64,000 bases of DNA from Poritiphilus sp965212595 (GTDB lineage: Bacteria; Bacteroidota; Bacteroidia; Flavobacteriales; Flavobacteriaceae). A model generated the notes under the pieces. That model was not told where the DNA came from and searched no databases. It saw only the letters and a program-made list of their open reading frames with translations. Within the stretch, counting starts at the first letter, position 1, and every line of letters begins with the position of its first letter. Shown piece after piece: positions 50,178 to 59,558 of the stretch. Where the stretch lies: NCBI GenBank assembly GCA_965212595.1, contig CBDBVE010000009.1, positions 248,001-312,000 of the forward strand, written 5' to 3'. The position numbers were made by a program, and so were the translations under genes.

Positions 50178-52928
50178 ATGAAAAAGCTAATCTTTTTATC
50201 CTTCCTTTTGTTAGGAATGGGTACCTATGCACAGACGGTAGTCAGCGGAAACGTTGTGGATGAGAATGGAAGTCCGGTTCCTGGAGCTAACATTGTTATC
50301 GTAGGAAAAGCTATTGGTGCTACAACTGATTTTGATGGAAATTTTACATTAGAAACGTCAGAAGTTCCTCCATTTACCTTAAGAATTACAAGTATTGGGT
50401 TTTCTGAGGCGACGGCCGAAGTTACAGAAAACAACCAAACGCTATCCATTACGATGGCTGAGACTCAGACCTTCCTGGATGAGGTTGTAATTTCAGCTTC
50501 CCGAACACCTGAGCGAATTTTCGAATCCCCAGTTTCGGTAGAACGGTTTGGACTTAAAGAAATTAAAAATACAACAGCAGAATCCTTCTATGGAGGGTTG
50601 CAGAACCTGAAGGGGGTTGATATAAACACCAACAGTTTAACCTTCCAGTCTATAAACACAAGAGGATTTGCCACCTTTGCCAATACGCGTTTTCTACAAT
50701 TGGTTGACGGGATGGACAATTCTGCTCCTGGACTAAATTTTGTTCTAGGTAACCTGGTGGGGATGTCAGAACTTGAAGTTCAGAGTGTTGAGATCTTACC
50801 GGGTGCTTCTTCTGCACTTTATGGAGCGGGTGCCTTTAACGGGATCTTGTTCATGAACAGTAAAAACCCTTTTGACTATCAGGGAATTAGTGCCTATTTT
50901 AAAACTGGAATTACTTCTCAAGAGGCGGCGGGAGACAACAACTACTACGATCTGGGGATCAGAGCAGCCCACGCATTTAATGAAAAATTGGCAATTAAAG
51001 CTAACTTCTCTTATTTAAAAGGTGAAGATTGGCATGCCACTAGTATTGATGATATTCTTAACCCCGGAAGGGATAGATCCAATCCTGCCTATGATGGTTT
51101 AAATATCTACGGGGACGAAGTTGGAACACTTTTAAATTTTGATGCCGCAGCCGGACTGCCATCAGGAACGGTTGGCCAGGCCTTTGTTACAAGAACAGGA
51201 TATGATGAACGTGACCTGGTTAACTACAATGCCGAAAGTGTAAAGACAGACTTCTCTATCCATTACAAACCCTTTGCAGACGATTTTGAGATCATTTACA
51301 ACGGGAGAGTAGGACGTGGTAACACTATATATCAAGGGGCAAACCGCTATTCGGTTAAAAACTTCATCTTACAGCAACACCGAATAGAACTTAGAAATAA
51401 CAACTTTTTCTTAAGAGGTTATATCACCACAGAAGGCTCAGGAGATTCTTATGATACCAGATTTACAGGGATTAACATCAACCGCTCCTGGAAATCAGAT
51501 ACCCAATGGTTTACAGAATATGCTCAGACCTTTATAGGCGCCAGACTAGGAGTTGGTACTGGAGTAATGCTTCCTGAAGATCAGGCTCATGCCGCTGCCC
51601 GTGCAGCAGCTGATACGGGTAGGTTGATTCCGGGGACTCCACAGTTTCAATCAGCATTTAACCGAGTTACCTCCGATGGCGACCTTAATACAGGATCAAA
51701 GTTTATCGACAATACTAAATTTCGTCATGTAGACGCGAACTATAATTTTAGCCACCTAACCAGTAATATTGCAGACATTCAGGTAGGAGGTTCTTTCAGA
51801 GAATACGAGCTAAATTCCTCGGGGACCATTTTTACTGATTTTGACGGCCCAATCACTTATGATGAATTCGGAGCCTATTTGCAGGTCCAAAAGAAGTTAC
51901 TTGATGAGCGACTTAAATTTACGGGATCTGTAAGGTATGATAAGAACGAGTTCTTCGATGGGTTTTTCTCACCAAGACTCTCCTTGCTATATAATTTTGG
52001 CGAAAAGCGCAACCAGAATTTCAGGATCTCTGTACAACAAGGTTTTAGAAACCCAACAACACAAGATTTATTTATAGGCCTCAATGTTGGTAGGGCAATT
52101 CTCGTAGGCTCGGCTCCCGATAATCTGGACAGGGATGTTAGAACCTACACCTTAAGCCCAACAGGTGCTGCAACAATCGGAGCCTCAACAGTTGATGTTG
52201 TAGGTAGGGCGGCATATGAAAATGCCTTTTCACTAGCTTCGGTAAACGCCGGTACACCAACCGCGGTAACGACTCCCATCGTAAAGCCGGAAGAGATTAC
52301 CGCCTATGAGGCAGGCTACAGAGCACAATTTGGTAAAGTGGCTATAGACCTTAGCGGTTACTACAATAGGTATAAGAATTTTATTTCCAATACAACGGTC
52401 GTAGTGCCTTTCTATGGACAGGCCGGGGATGGCGCCTTATCATTGCTGGCACTTCAAAATGGCGACTTTTTTGCCTATCAAACCTACACCAATTCATTGG
52501 CAGACATTGAGTCTTATGGGGGTACTATTGGGATAGATGCTAAGATCTTTGGAAACTTCGATATTGGTGCCAATTACACCTATGCTGATTTGGAGTTCAA
52601 CCAGGCTGCTTTCCCTGATTTCAGAACCAACTTTAACACACCTAATCACAAGTTTAAGGCATCTTTTGGAAATACCGAATTGTTTGAGAACTTCGGCTTC
52701 AATCTAAATTACAGATGGAGCGATAGCTATTTCTGGCAAGCTACCTTTGCCGACGGCAATATTGATTCTTATAGCGTGCTGGATGCCCAGATCAACTATT
52801 CTGTACCCAGTATTAAATCTGTTTTTAAGGCAGGAGGTTCTAATATTCTCGGCGAAGAATATTTCTCTGCAGTAGGTACAGGTGCGGTAGGATCAATTTT
52901 CTATGTATCATGGACGGTTAATCCTTAA
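50178..52928 (+). CDS. TonB-dependent receptor with CarboxypepD_reg-like domain
   Basis: A 916-aa outer membrane receptor. The ATG at 50178 gives the signal peptide MKKLIFLSFLLLGMGTYAQ; the earlier start at 50145 does not. A carboxypeptidase-regulatory-like domain (about 21-100, G-N-V-V-D-E-N-G-S-P-V-P-G-A-N-I) precedes the plug (about 118-235, with I-N-T-R-G-F-A-T-F-A-N-T-R and I-L-P-G-A-S-S-A-L-Y-G-A-G-A-F-N-G-I) and the barrel. It lacks the R-G-F/Y-D-S-x-N-S-A segment of the other two large receptors, so belongs to another subgroup. The substrate is unknown. It stands alone between two terminators. Confidence 0.92.
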   Translation: MKKLIFLSFLLLGMGTYAQTVVSGNVVDENGSPVPGANIVIVGKAIGATTDFDGNFTLETSEVPPFTLRITSIGFSEATAEVTENNQTLSITMAETQTFLDEVVISASRTPERIFESPVSVERFGLKEIKNTTAESFYGGLQNLKGVDINTNSLTFQSINTRGFATFANTRFLQLVDGMDNSAPGLNFVLGNLVGMSELEVQSVEILPGASSALYGAGAFNGILFMNSKNPFDYQGISAYFKTGITSQEAAGDNNYYDLGIRAAHAFNEKLAIKANFSYLKGEDWHATSIDDILNPGRDRSNPAYDGLNIYGDEVGTLLNFDAAAGLPSGTVGQAFVTRTGYDERDLVNYNAESVKTDFSIHYKPFADDFEIIYNGRVGRGNTIYQGANRYSVKNFILQQHRIELRNNNFFLRGYITTEGSGDSYDTRFTGININRSWKSDTQWFTEYAQTFIGARLGVGTGVMLPEDQAHAAARAAADTGRLIPGTPQFQSAFNRVTSDGDLNTGSKFIDNTKFRHVDANYNFSHLTSNIADIQVGGSFREYELNSSGTIFTDFDGPITYDEFGAYLQVQKKLLDERLKFTGSVRYDKNEFFDGFFSPRLSLLYNFGEKRNQNFRISVQQGFRNPTTQDLFIGLNVGRAILVGSAPDNLDRDVRTYTLSPTGAATIGASTVDVVGRAAYENAFSLASVNAGTPTAVTTPIVKPEEITAYEAGYRAQFGKVAIDLSGYYNRYKNFISNTTVVVPFYGQAGDGALSLLALQNGDFFAYQTYTNSLADIESYGGTIGIDAKIFGNFDIGANYTYADLEFNQAAFPDFRTNFNTPNHKFKASFGNTELFENFGFNLNYRWSDSYFWQATFADGNIDSYSVLDAQINYSVPSIKSVFKAGGSNILGEEYFSAVGTGAVGSIFYVSWTVNP

Positions 52929-52950
52929 AAACCCTTAGAAAGACATATAG

Positions 52951-52981
52951 AAAGGCGCCTCAACAGAGGCGCTTTTTTTTA
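52951..52981 (+). terminator. Rho-independent terminator after the TonB receptor
   Basis: GCGCCTC, loop AACA, GAGGCGC with flanking A and T runs (T8) 23 bases after the receptor stop. Confidence 0.9.
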
Positions 52982-53027
52982 TACAAAAAAACCAGGGGAA
53001 AGCATTCTTATTTACAATGTAATCACC

Positions 53028-53035
53028 TATCTTTG
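53028..53035 (+). promoter_or_regulatory. -7 box for the atpDC operon
   Basis: TATCTTTG, a perfect TAnnTTTG box 82 bases before the atpD ATG, giving an unusually long leader for this window. No TTG at the expected -33 position. Confidence 0.5.
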
Positions 53036-53117
53036 CAGCCGGAAAAAACAAAGATTATACACTCTTTTTAAGTGTGTTACCAAAAAGCTCGAATCCAAAA
53101 AAATAAATTAAAAGATA

Positions 53118-54626
53118 ATGGCTAAAGTTACAGGTAAAGTTTCTCAGATTATCGGACCCGTAATAGACGTAGAATTTACATCAGGGGCTGCACTTCCTAA
53201 AATTTATGATTCTCTTGAAATCGCAAACGAGGACGGAACAAAATTGATATTGGAAGTACAATCGCATATCGGTGAAAACACCGTGCGTTCAATTTCGATG
53301 GATTCTACCGATGGACTTAGCAGAGGAGTAGATGTGCTGGCTACTGGGAACGCCATTCAAATGCCAATTGGAGAAGATGTATACGGAAGACTTTTTAATG
53401 TAATTGGTGATGCTATCGATGGGCTAGGAGATCTTCCTAAGGCGGGGAAAGATGGTCTTCCAATTCACCGCGAAGCTCCTAAGTTCGAAGATTTATCAAC
53501 TTCTACTGAGGTGTTGTTTACAGGAATTAAAGTAATCGACCTTATTGAACCTTATGCCAAAGGAGGAAAGATAGGATTGTTTGGTGGTGCAGGGGTTGGA
53601 AAAACCGTATTGATCCAGGAGTTGATTAACAATATTGCCAAAGGACATGGTGGTTTATCAGTGTTTGCAGGAGTAGGAGAGCGTACCAGAGAAGGGAACG
53701 ATTTGCTTCGTGAGATGTTAGAATCTGGGATTATTAAATATGGAGACGATTTCCTTCATTCTATGGAAGAAGGCGGTTGGGATTTGAGTAAGGTAGACAA
53801 GAAAGCCATGAAAGAATCTAAGGCTACCTTTGTTTTCGGGCAGATGAATGAACCTCCCGGAGCTCGTGCGCGAGTGGCGCTTTCAGGTTTGACTATCGCT
53901 GAATACTTCCGTGATGGAGCTGGAGATGGTCAGGGGAAAGACGTACTTTTCTTTGTAGATAATATCTTCCGTTTTACTCAGGCAGGTTCTGAGGTGTCGG
54001 CCCTTTTGGGAAGAATGCCGTCAGCGGTAGGATATCAGCCTACTCTAGCCACCGAGATGGGGGCAATGCAAGAGCGGATTACCTCAACCAAGAAAGGATC
54101 CATTACCTCAGTACAGGCGGTTTATGTACCTGCGGATGACCTTACTGACCCTGCCCCGGCGACAACTTTCGCTCACCTTGATGCAACTACAGTACTATCT
54201 CGTAAGATTGCCGAGCTTGGAATTTACCCGGCGGTTGATCCATTGGATTCTACCTCTAGAATTCTAACTGCTGAGATCTTAGGAAACGATCACTACGGAT
54301 GTGCACAGCGTGTTAAAGAGTTATTACAGCGTTATAAAGAGCTACAAGATATTATTGCTATCCTTGGTATGGAAGAATTGTCAGAGGAAGATAAAATGGC
54401 GGTGGGTAGAGCAAGACGGGTTCAACGTTTCTTGTCTCAACCTTTCCATGTTGCAGAGCAATTTACCGGAACTCCAGGAGTTTTAGTTGATATTAAGGAC
54501 ACCATTAAAGGCTTTAACATGATCATGGACGGTGAGTTAGATCACCTTCCAGAAGCTGCCTTCAACCTTAAGGGAACCATTGAAGAAGCCATGGAAGCTG
54601 GTGAGAAAATGCTTGCTGAAGCATAA
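53118..54626 (+). CDS. atpD: ATP synthase F1 subunit beta
   Basis: A 502-aa catalytic subunit of the F1 ATP synthase, on the cytoplasmic face of the inner membrane. The P loop is G-G-A-G-V-G-K-T-V (about 155-163), the catalytic glutamate sits in G-V-G-E-R-T-R-E-G-N, and A-L-L-G-R-M-P-S-A-V-G-Y-Q-P-T-L is the family signature. It is somewhat longer than the E. coli subunit (460), which is normal for Bacteroidota. Only atpC follows; the other F0F1 genes are not here, in line with the split arrangement seen in this phylum. Confidence 0.98.
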   Translation: MAKVTGKVSQIIGPVIDVEFTSGAALPKIYDSLEIANEDGTKLILEVQSHIGENTVRSISMDSTDGLSRGVDVLATGNAIQMPIGEDVYGRLFNVIGDAIDGLGDLPKAGKDGLPIHREAPKFEDLSTSTEVLFTGIKVIDLIEPYAKGGKIGLFGGAGVGKTVLIQELINNIAKGHGGLSVFAGVGERTREGNDLLREMLESGIIKYGDDFLHSMEEGGWDLSKVDKKAMKESKATFVFGQMNEPPGARARVALSGLTIAEYFRDGAGDGQGKDVLFFVDNIFRFTQAGSEVSALLGRMPSAVGYQPTLATEMGAMQERITSTKKGSITSVQAVYVPADDLTDPAPATTFAHLDATTVLSRKIAELGIYPAVDPLDSTSRILTAEILGNDHYGCAQRVKELLQRYKELQDIIAILGMEELSEEDKMAVGRARRVQRFLSQPFHVAEQFTGTPGVLVDIKDTIKGFNMIMDGELDHLPEAAFNLKGTIEEAMEAGEKMLAEA

Positions 54627-54650
54627 TTAGCAATTAACAATAAATAATTT

Positions 54651-54929
54651 ATGTACCTAGAGATTGTATCACCAGAAGCCACCTTGTTTGCCGGAGAGGT
54701 TAACTCTGTTACCGTGCCAGGTGTTGATGGGGAGTTTCAAATGCTCAACAATCACGCCCCAATTGTTTCGCTATTGAAGGAAGGTAAAGTGAAATTTGAT
54801 GGAGAAGTTACGATTGAAGAAGAGTATGAGGACAAGTTTTCCACCGATGAAAAAGGGAAAAAAGTGCTTGATATTCAGAGCGGCACCGTGGAAATGAATA
54901 ACAATAAGGTAATTGTATTGGCAGACTAG
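54651..54929 (+). CDS. atpC: ATP synthase F1 subunit epsilon (short form)
   Basis: A 92-aa subunit with only the N-terminal beta-sandwich: L-E-I-V-S-P-E-A-T-L-F-A-G-E-V, T-V-P-G-V-D-G-E-F and L-N-N-H-A-P-I-V-S-L-L. The C-terminal helical hairpin (about 45 residues), which inhibits ATP hydrolysis in E. coli, is missing; the protein ends V-I-V-L-A-D. This short form is, to my knowledge, common in Bacteroidota. It starts 24 bases after atpD and is followed by a terminator. Confidence 0.95.
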   Translation: MYLEIVSPEATLFAGEVNSVTVPGVDGEFQMLNNHAPIVSLLKEGKVKFDGEVTIEEEYEDKFSTDEKGKKVLDIQSGTVEMNNNKVIVLAD

Positions 54930-54948
54930 CCAATTGAGATATTTTTTT

Positions 54949-54979
54949 AACCCTCTGAAGAAATTCAGAGGGTTTTTTA
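54949..54979. terminator. Bidirectional terminator between atpC and the GNAT gene
   Basis: AACCCTCTGA, a six-base loop (AGAAAT) and TCAGAGGGTT followed by T's form a strong hairpin; A and T runs on both sides let it stop transcription from atpC and from the convergent GNAT gene. Confidence 0.88.
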
Positions 54980-55510
54980 TTTCATATAGATTAGATGCCA
55001 AAGCTTCCCATCCGCTTCATAGGTAAGCAGATCTTCAAAACCCACAGCATAATGAGCTGCTAGAGAGCGCTTATTGTTAGCGTCAACCTCGGTGATAATA
55101 CTTGTATATTCTATATTGGTTTCCGCCTTCATAAAAGCATAGAGGTTCCTGAAAATGCCTTGCCTCCTATAGGCTTTATCAATGCAAATTTGCCCCATGA
55201 CAATATAGGATTCGCTTTTCGGAACCTCGCTTTTAATCTTTGCAAACATTGGCTTTAGCACCTCTATTTCTTTGGCAAAAGACGGATGCATACAAAGCGC
55301 ATAACCTACTACCTTTCCATCAACTTTGGCAATCACATGTGGGCAAAGAGTATTCATTCTAGTCAACAAGGCTTTAGAATGTACTACGGTCAAGAACCCT
55401 TCCTTGCTTTTCTCATCCTCGGAAATACTTTCAGGCAAATTACGCCTTTGAAGCACTAAAATTTGTTCCAGCTCTTTGTTAGATTTCGCTCTGCTGTAAC
55501 GGATTTCCAT
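54977..55510 (-). CDS. GNAT family N-acetyltransferase
   Basis: A 177-aa cytoplasmic protein with the GNAT fold. The acetyl-CoA pyrophosphate loop is in C-I-D-K-A-Y-R-R-Q-G-I-F-R-N-L (Q/R-x-x-G-x-G/I type, about 108-122), preceded by a beta strand (I-V-M-G-Q) and followed by T-E-V-D-A-N-N-K-R-S-L-A-A-H-Y-A-V-G-F, the usual end of the domain. Substrate is unknown. Its ATG overlaps the stop of the M61 peptidase by one base (TAATG), so translation is coupled and the two share an mRNA. Confidence 0.9.
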   Translation of the reverse strand: MEIRYSRAKSNKELEQILVLQRRNLPESISEDEKSKEGFLTVVHSKALLTRMNTLCPHVIAKVDGKVVGYALCMHPSFAKEIEVLKPMFAKIKSEVPKSESYIVMGQICIDKAYRRQGIFRNLYAFMKAETNIEYTSIITEVDANNKRSLAAHYAVGFEDLLTYEADGKLWHLIYMK

Positions 55511-57318
55511 TAGTCCACTTTTAGCCAGGCCCTCCTGCTTTGCTTTTGTTTTTCGGAGATTTTACTTCCTTCTTTTTCCTGAAGCTCAATCTGGTAGCGT
55601 TCGTTTTCACCTAATTTCAAGTTTGTTGTTCGTTCTTCTTCATAGCGGGTGAAGATGACCTCTATCTGGTCGCCCACTTTAAATTGTTTTATTAAATCTG
55701 CGAAATTTTGATCCTTTTTAATCAGCGCTCCATTAATGCTCTTGATAATGTCTTTCTTGTCTAAGCCTGCCTCATAGGCTGGCCCGCCCAGGGTAGTATT
55801 TCGCTGAATTATTGCCTTAGCTTCATCTTCTACAGATACAAAAGCCCCAAAATAGGGAACGGATAGATCTTGTTTTAGAACAACCCCAACACTTTGGAAG
55901 AGGGCCACATAATCTGGCATTTTACTATTGTAGATGTAGTCATTGAAAAAACGATCTCCAAAAGCCTTGCCTGCATAAGAATTAAGCGCATTATGCAAAT
56001 CAGTAATGGAATACGGTTTCTCGTTTTTTCCAAATTCATGCCATAGCTTTTTCATATAATCATCAAGATTTAAACCCTTCGCTCTAAGAGATAAGTCTAA
56101 TGCCAGGCCAAGAACACTCCCATAGGAGTAATACGATATAAACGTATTATTGCGGTTAACAGGGTCTACCGAAGTGGCGGCATCCACAAAAGGAGCTTGA
56201 TAGCTCATTTCTATAGGGTTAAAAAAACGCCTTCCAGGTGAATTCCATACATAATTAAAAGTTCCTGAAAGCCCTTCCACATATTGTTCAGGTGTTCTAA
56301 TCCCTGCCCGGCACAGGATCAACCCTGTATAATAGCTGGTAAAACCTTCGGCAAACCAAAGTTCACCGCTCATATTGGCCTCCGTAAAATCAAATGGCTC
56401 TAAAGACCTTGGCCTTATTCGTTCCACGTTCCAGGCATGAAAAAACTCGTGTGAAACAGTCCCGATATTCCGCTCCATTCCCCCCTCGGCCAAACTTCTC
56501 CTACTAGTGAGAATCGTAGAGTTCCTGTGCTCCATACCGTCTCCTGAAGCATTTGGGACATAGCAGGCGAGAAATACGTATTTGCCATAGTCAAAATCCG
56601 GGAGTTCACCGTAGACCTCTTGTTCGGCCAGAACAATTTTTTTTACGCTTTCAAAATAAGTGTCCAACTCCTCTTCCGAGCCGTTATGATGCAGTGCAAG
56701 CTGAATTTTATAGGTTTTTTGATTTGCAGACGTTACTTCAAATTCCCTCAGTCCAAAATCACTGATCTCTACCGGACTATCCATAAAATAGAAAAGATCC
56801 GGAGCCTTATAGGTAGTGCCACTTACCAGTGGCAATTGGGTGGCTATTTTCCAGTTTAAGTCTTCTCTGGTCTGGAACTTTACCTCTATGTTTCGCTTAC
56901 TTAGCGAAGGAGAAAACATAAAGGTGGCAGGAATATTTAGGTGCGCATGTGTTTCATCTATTTGCGAATAGGTACCATCGCCTCTATTTGCGAAAAGCGT
57001 ATAACTAAAACTAACGCTTCCATCATGACCCACAACCAGCCATTGATAGGGGTCAGGACGAAGTACCTCTAAAGAATTTCCTTTGCTGTCATATGCTTTA
57101 AAATTGTAAACGTTTTTGGCAAATTCGTGCAGGGCGTAACGGCCCGGAGACGTTCTACTCATACGAAGGGCTAAGGTGTCCGATTCCAGTTCCTGAAAAG
57201 TGGCTTCAATGCTCGCCTCATGATGAACGGCGTTCTCAAAAGAGATTTTATAAGTATTGGTCTGACCTGCAAGGGAGATCGAAAAAATCGCCATCAGGAA
57301 AAAGATAGAAACACGCAT
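55510..57318 (-). CDS. M61 family (glycyl aminopeptidase-type) metallopeptidase with PDZ domain
   Basis: A 602-aa secreted protein. ATG 57318 gives the signal peptide MRVSIFFLMAIFSISLAG; the longer start at 57408 would read into the bioF promoter region. The N-terminal beta domain (about 25-170) is followed by the zinc-binding H290-E-x2-H294 motif (G-T-V-S-H-E-F-F-H-A-W-N-V-E-R-I-R-P) and the third ligand in W-F-A-E-G-F-T-S-Y-Y. A PDZ domain lies at about 480-570. The family removes N-terminal glycine or alanine from peptides. It is located in the periplasm or at the surface, with no lipobox. Confidence 0.93.
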   Translation of the reverse strand: MRVSIFFLMAIFSISLAGQTNTYKISFENAVHHEASIEATFQELESDTLALRMSRTSPGRYALHEFAKNVYNFKAYDSKGNSLEVLRPDPYQWLVVGHDGSVSFSYTLFANRGDGTYSQIDETHAHLNIPATFMFSPSLSKRNIEVKFQTREDLNWKIATQLPLVSGTTYKAPDLFYFMDSPVEISDFGLREFEVTSANQKTYKIQLALHHNGSEEELDTYFESVKKIVLAEQEVYGELPDFDYGKYVFLACYVPNASGDGMEHRNSTILTSRRSLAEGGMERNIGTVSHEFFHAWNVERIRPRSLEPFDFTEANMSGELWFAEGFTSYYTGLILCRAGIRTPEQYVEGLSGTFNYVWNSPGRRFFNPIEMSYQAPFVDAATSVDPVNRNNTFISYYSYGSVLGLALDLSLRAKGLNLDDYMKKLWHEFGKNEKPYSITDLHNALNSYAGKAFGDRFFNDYIYNSKMPDYVALFQSVGVVLKQDLSVPYFGAFVSVEDEAKAIIQRNTTLGGPAYEAGLDKKDIIKSINGALIKKDQNFADLIKQFKVGDQIEVIFTRYEEERTTNLKLGENERYQIELQEKEGSKISEKQKQSRRAWLKVD

Positions 57319-57369
57319 GATCGTTAAAGGTTTTGAAGAACCAATATACCATTTAAAAACAGGAAATAC

Positions 57370-57377
57370 TACATTTG
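57370..57377 (+). promoter_or_regulatory. -7 box abutting the bioF start
   Basis: TACATTTG ends 4 bases before the bioF ATG at 57382, the same spacing as at glyS. The predicted mRNA would begin at or within a base or two of the ATG. Only a weak TTT is near the -33 distance. Confidence 0.5.
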
Positions 57378-57381
57378 CCAT

Positions 57382-58566
57382 ATGGCCAACCTCCCCAGAA
57401 AGTTGCAAAAAAAACTTAGCGAACGCGATACGAATAATGCGCTTCGAAGGATGTATATTCCCGATGGTTTGGTTGACTTTTCATCAAACGATTATCTGGG
57501 ATTGGCTCAAAACAAGGCCCTGTTCAAATCCACCTCCGAGATACTTAAAGCCAGAGGCATTCAACACAACGGAGCTACCGGGTCCAGACTACTATCTGGG
57601 AATAGTATGCTATACAGGGAAACCGAAGAGTTTCTAAAACAGTTTTACAAAGCCCCTTCTGCCTTGGTCTATAATTCTGGTTATGATGCTAATTTGGGTT
57701 TCTTTTCTGCCGTTCCACAGCGAAACGACTATATTTTCTACGATGAATTGGCACATGCAAGTATCAGAGATGGTATTAAACTGAGTAATGCCAAAAGCTA
57801 TAAGTTTGAGCATAATAATATTGAGGATCTGGAACGGAAAATTTCTCGCTCTTTTGGAGCGCAGTCAAGAACTGAGGAGAGCGAGGTATACATTGTTACC
57901 GAATCTGTTTTCTCGATGGACGGAGACTCCCCGGAACTTGCCGACCTTATAAATTTCTGCACAAAAAACAACTTTCACCTCATAGTGGATGAAGCACATG
58001 CCGTGGGTGTTTTTGGAGCCCATGGAGAGGGGCTTTTACCTCAGTTGCAGTTGGAAAACTCTGTATTCGCGAGGATAGTAACTTTTGGGAAAGCAGCGGG
58101 AGTACATGGCGCCGCAATTTTGGGATCAGAAGCCCTTATGACTTTTTTAATCAATTTTACCAGAAGCTTTATTTACAGCACCGGCCTACCACCACATTCA
58201 TTGGCTGCGATTCTAGCGGCTCATGAGGCCCTAAAAGGAACGGAAGCAGAAGAATTGCGAACAAGGCTTACCGAAAATTGTATGCTTTTTCAGGAACAGC
58301 TTAATACCAGAAACCTAAAGCCGTATTTTATTAAAAGCGATTCGGCCATACAGTCTTGCATAATCCCAACCAACGACCGGGTTAAAAATGTGGCGGAGAA
58401 ACTCCAAGCGCTGAAATTCGATGTGCGACCCATACTTTCACCTACAGTTCCCCAGGGTTTTGAACGTCTTCGTTTTTGTCTTCATAGCTTCAATAGCAAG
58501 AAGGAAATCAGTGAGGTTTTGGCTATCTTGGCAGTATTATTACAAGCCGACTTAAATGGGAAATGA
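57382..58566 (+). CDS. bioF: 8-amino-7-oxononanoate synthase
   Basis: A 394-aa PLP enzyme that joins pimeloyl-ACP/CoA and alanine in the first committed step of the biotin ring pathway. The core is seen: F-S-S-N-D-Y-L-G-L-A (33-42), G-A-T-G-S-R-L-L-S-G-N (64-74), D-E-A-H-A-V-G (203-209) and K237 (T-F-G-K-A-A-G, PLP lysine). Length is normal. The DUF2007 gene overlaps its end by 11 bases and bioD follows, forming a biotin operon. A -7 box sits 4 bases before the ATG. Confidence 0.95.
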   Translation: MANLPRKLQKKLSERDTNNALRRMYIPDGLVDFSSNDYLGLAQNKALFKSTSEILKARGIQHNGATGSRLLSGNSMLYRETEEFLKQFYKAPSALVYNSGYDANLGFFSAVPQRNDYIFYDELAHASIRDGIKLSNAKSYKFEHNNIEDLERKISRSFGAQSRTEESEVYIVTESVFSMDGDSPELADLINFCTKNNFHLIVDEAHAVGVFGAHGEGLLPQLQLENSVFARIVTFGKAAGVHGAAILGSEALMTFLINFTRSFIYSTGLPPHSLAAILAAHEALKGTEAEELRTRLTENCMLFQEQLNTRNLKPYFIKSDSAIQSCIIPTNDRVKNVAEKLQALKFDVRPILSPTVPQGFERLRFCLHSFNSKKEISEVLAILAVLLQADLNGK

Positions 58567-58936
58567 ATTCTATACTTTGGGCATTTTTTCACATCTCGCA
58601 GATGCACACATCATAAGGGCGAAGCTAGAATCTGAAGGAGTTCCTACCTTTGTTTTAGAGGAAAATAGAACCTACGCAAACCCCACTCAGGGAACAGCAA
58701 TTAGCGGAATTAAACTTCAAGTTTATACGCGAGACAAAGACCTGGCAATTGCGATTTATGATGAGATAAGAAACTATGCTTTAGACAAGGAAGGGAAGCC
58801 TGTTGTTTGCCCTAATTGCAAAGCTCAAAAATCTGAAGTTTATTATAGTAGAAAGGGCCTTATCAATAAGTTGTTTCCCTTTTTTGAAAAGAAAAAATAC
58901 CGATGTACCAATTGTCAAATGATTACCAAATCTTGA
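58556..58936 (+). CDS. DUF2007 protein with zinc ribbon
   Basis: A 126-aa cytoplasmic protein. Residues ~5-70 match DUF2007 (F-Y-T-L-G-I-F-S-H-L-A-D-A-H-I-I-R-A-K-L-E-S-E-G-V and G-I-K-L-Q-V), a putative signal-transducing fold related to GlnB-like or ferredoxin-like proteins. A C-terminal zinc ribbon with C-P-N-C (about 85-88) and C-T-N-C (about 117-120) is fused to it. It overlaps bioF by 11 bases and precedes bioD by 4 bases, so it is inside the biotin operon. Whether it has a role in biotin synthesis is unknown. Confidence 0.85.
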   Translation: MGNEFYTLGIFSHLADAHIIRAKLESEGVPTFVLEENRTYANPTQGTAISGIKLQVYTRDKDLAIAIYDEIRNYALDKEGKPVVCPNCKAQKSEVYYSRKGLINKLFPFFEKKKYRCTNCQMITKS

Positions 58937-58940
58937 GCTG

Positions 58941-59558
58941 ATGAAGCGAATTTTCGTAACAGGTATATCTACCGAAGTTGGTAAAACTATTGCTTCTGCT
59001 ATCGTGGTTGAAGCCCTGGAGGCTGATTATTGGAAACCTATACAGGCAGGAGACCTGGAGAATTCGGATAGTCTCAAAATAAGTGAGTTGGTTTCTAACT
59101 CCAAGACGGTAATTTACAAAAACAGCTATGCCTTGCAGACTCCCATGAGCCCACATGGAGCGGCCGCTCTTGATGATATTGAAATAAAATTGGATCGTAT
59201 AGTTGAGCCGGAAACAGATAATCATTTGATCATTGAAGGAGCTGGCGGATTGATGGTTCCATTGAATGATAATGAAACTATTTTAGACATAATTAAACCT
59301 ACCTACACGGTTATCGTCGTATCGCGCCACTATCTGGGAAGTATCAATCATACCTTACTGACTATAGATAGGCTGATAAACCATGGGTTTAAAGTTCATT
59401 TGATATTTAGCGGTGATGAACACCCCTCTACAGAATCTATCATATTAAAGAAAACAGGAGTCTCGCTTATTGGAAGAATAAATGAAGAAAATGCATTTAC
59501 CAGGAGACGGGTAAAGGACTATGCCAATTTGTTTCTCCCGAATTTGATATCAATCTAA
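58941..59558 (+). CDS. bioD: Dethiobiotin synthase
   Basis: A 205-aa cytoplasmic enzyme that closes the ureido ring to make dethiobiotin from DAPA, CO2 and ATP. The P loop is G8-I-S-T-E-V-G-K-T16, followed by Y-W-K-P-I-Q-A-G (about 31-38) and the magnesium/carbamate segment V-E-P...L-I-I-E-G-A-G-G-L-M-V-P (about 95-113). Last gene of the bioF-DUF2007-bioD run. Its end overlaps the convergent glycosyltransferase gene by 9 bases. Confidence 0.95.
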   Translation: MKRIFVTGISTEVGKTIASAIVVEALEADYWKPIQAGDLENSDSLKISELVSNSKTVIYKNSYALQTPMSPHGAAALDDIEIKLDRIVEPETDNHLIIEGAGGLMVPLNDNETILDIIKPTYTVIVVSRHYLGSINHTLLTIDRLINHGFKVHLIFSGDEHPSTESIILKKTGVSLIGRINEENAFTRRRVKDYANLFLPNLISI

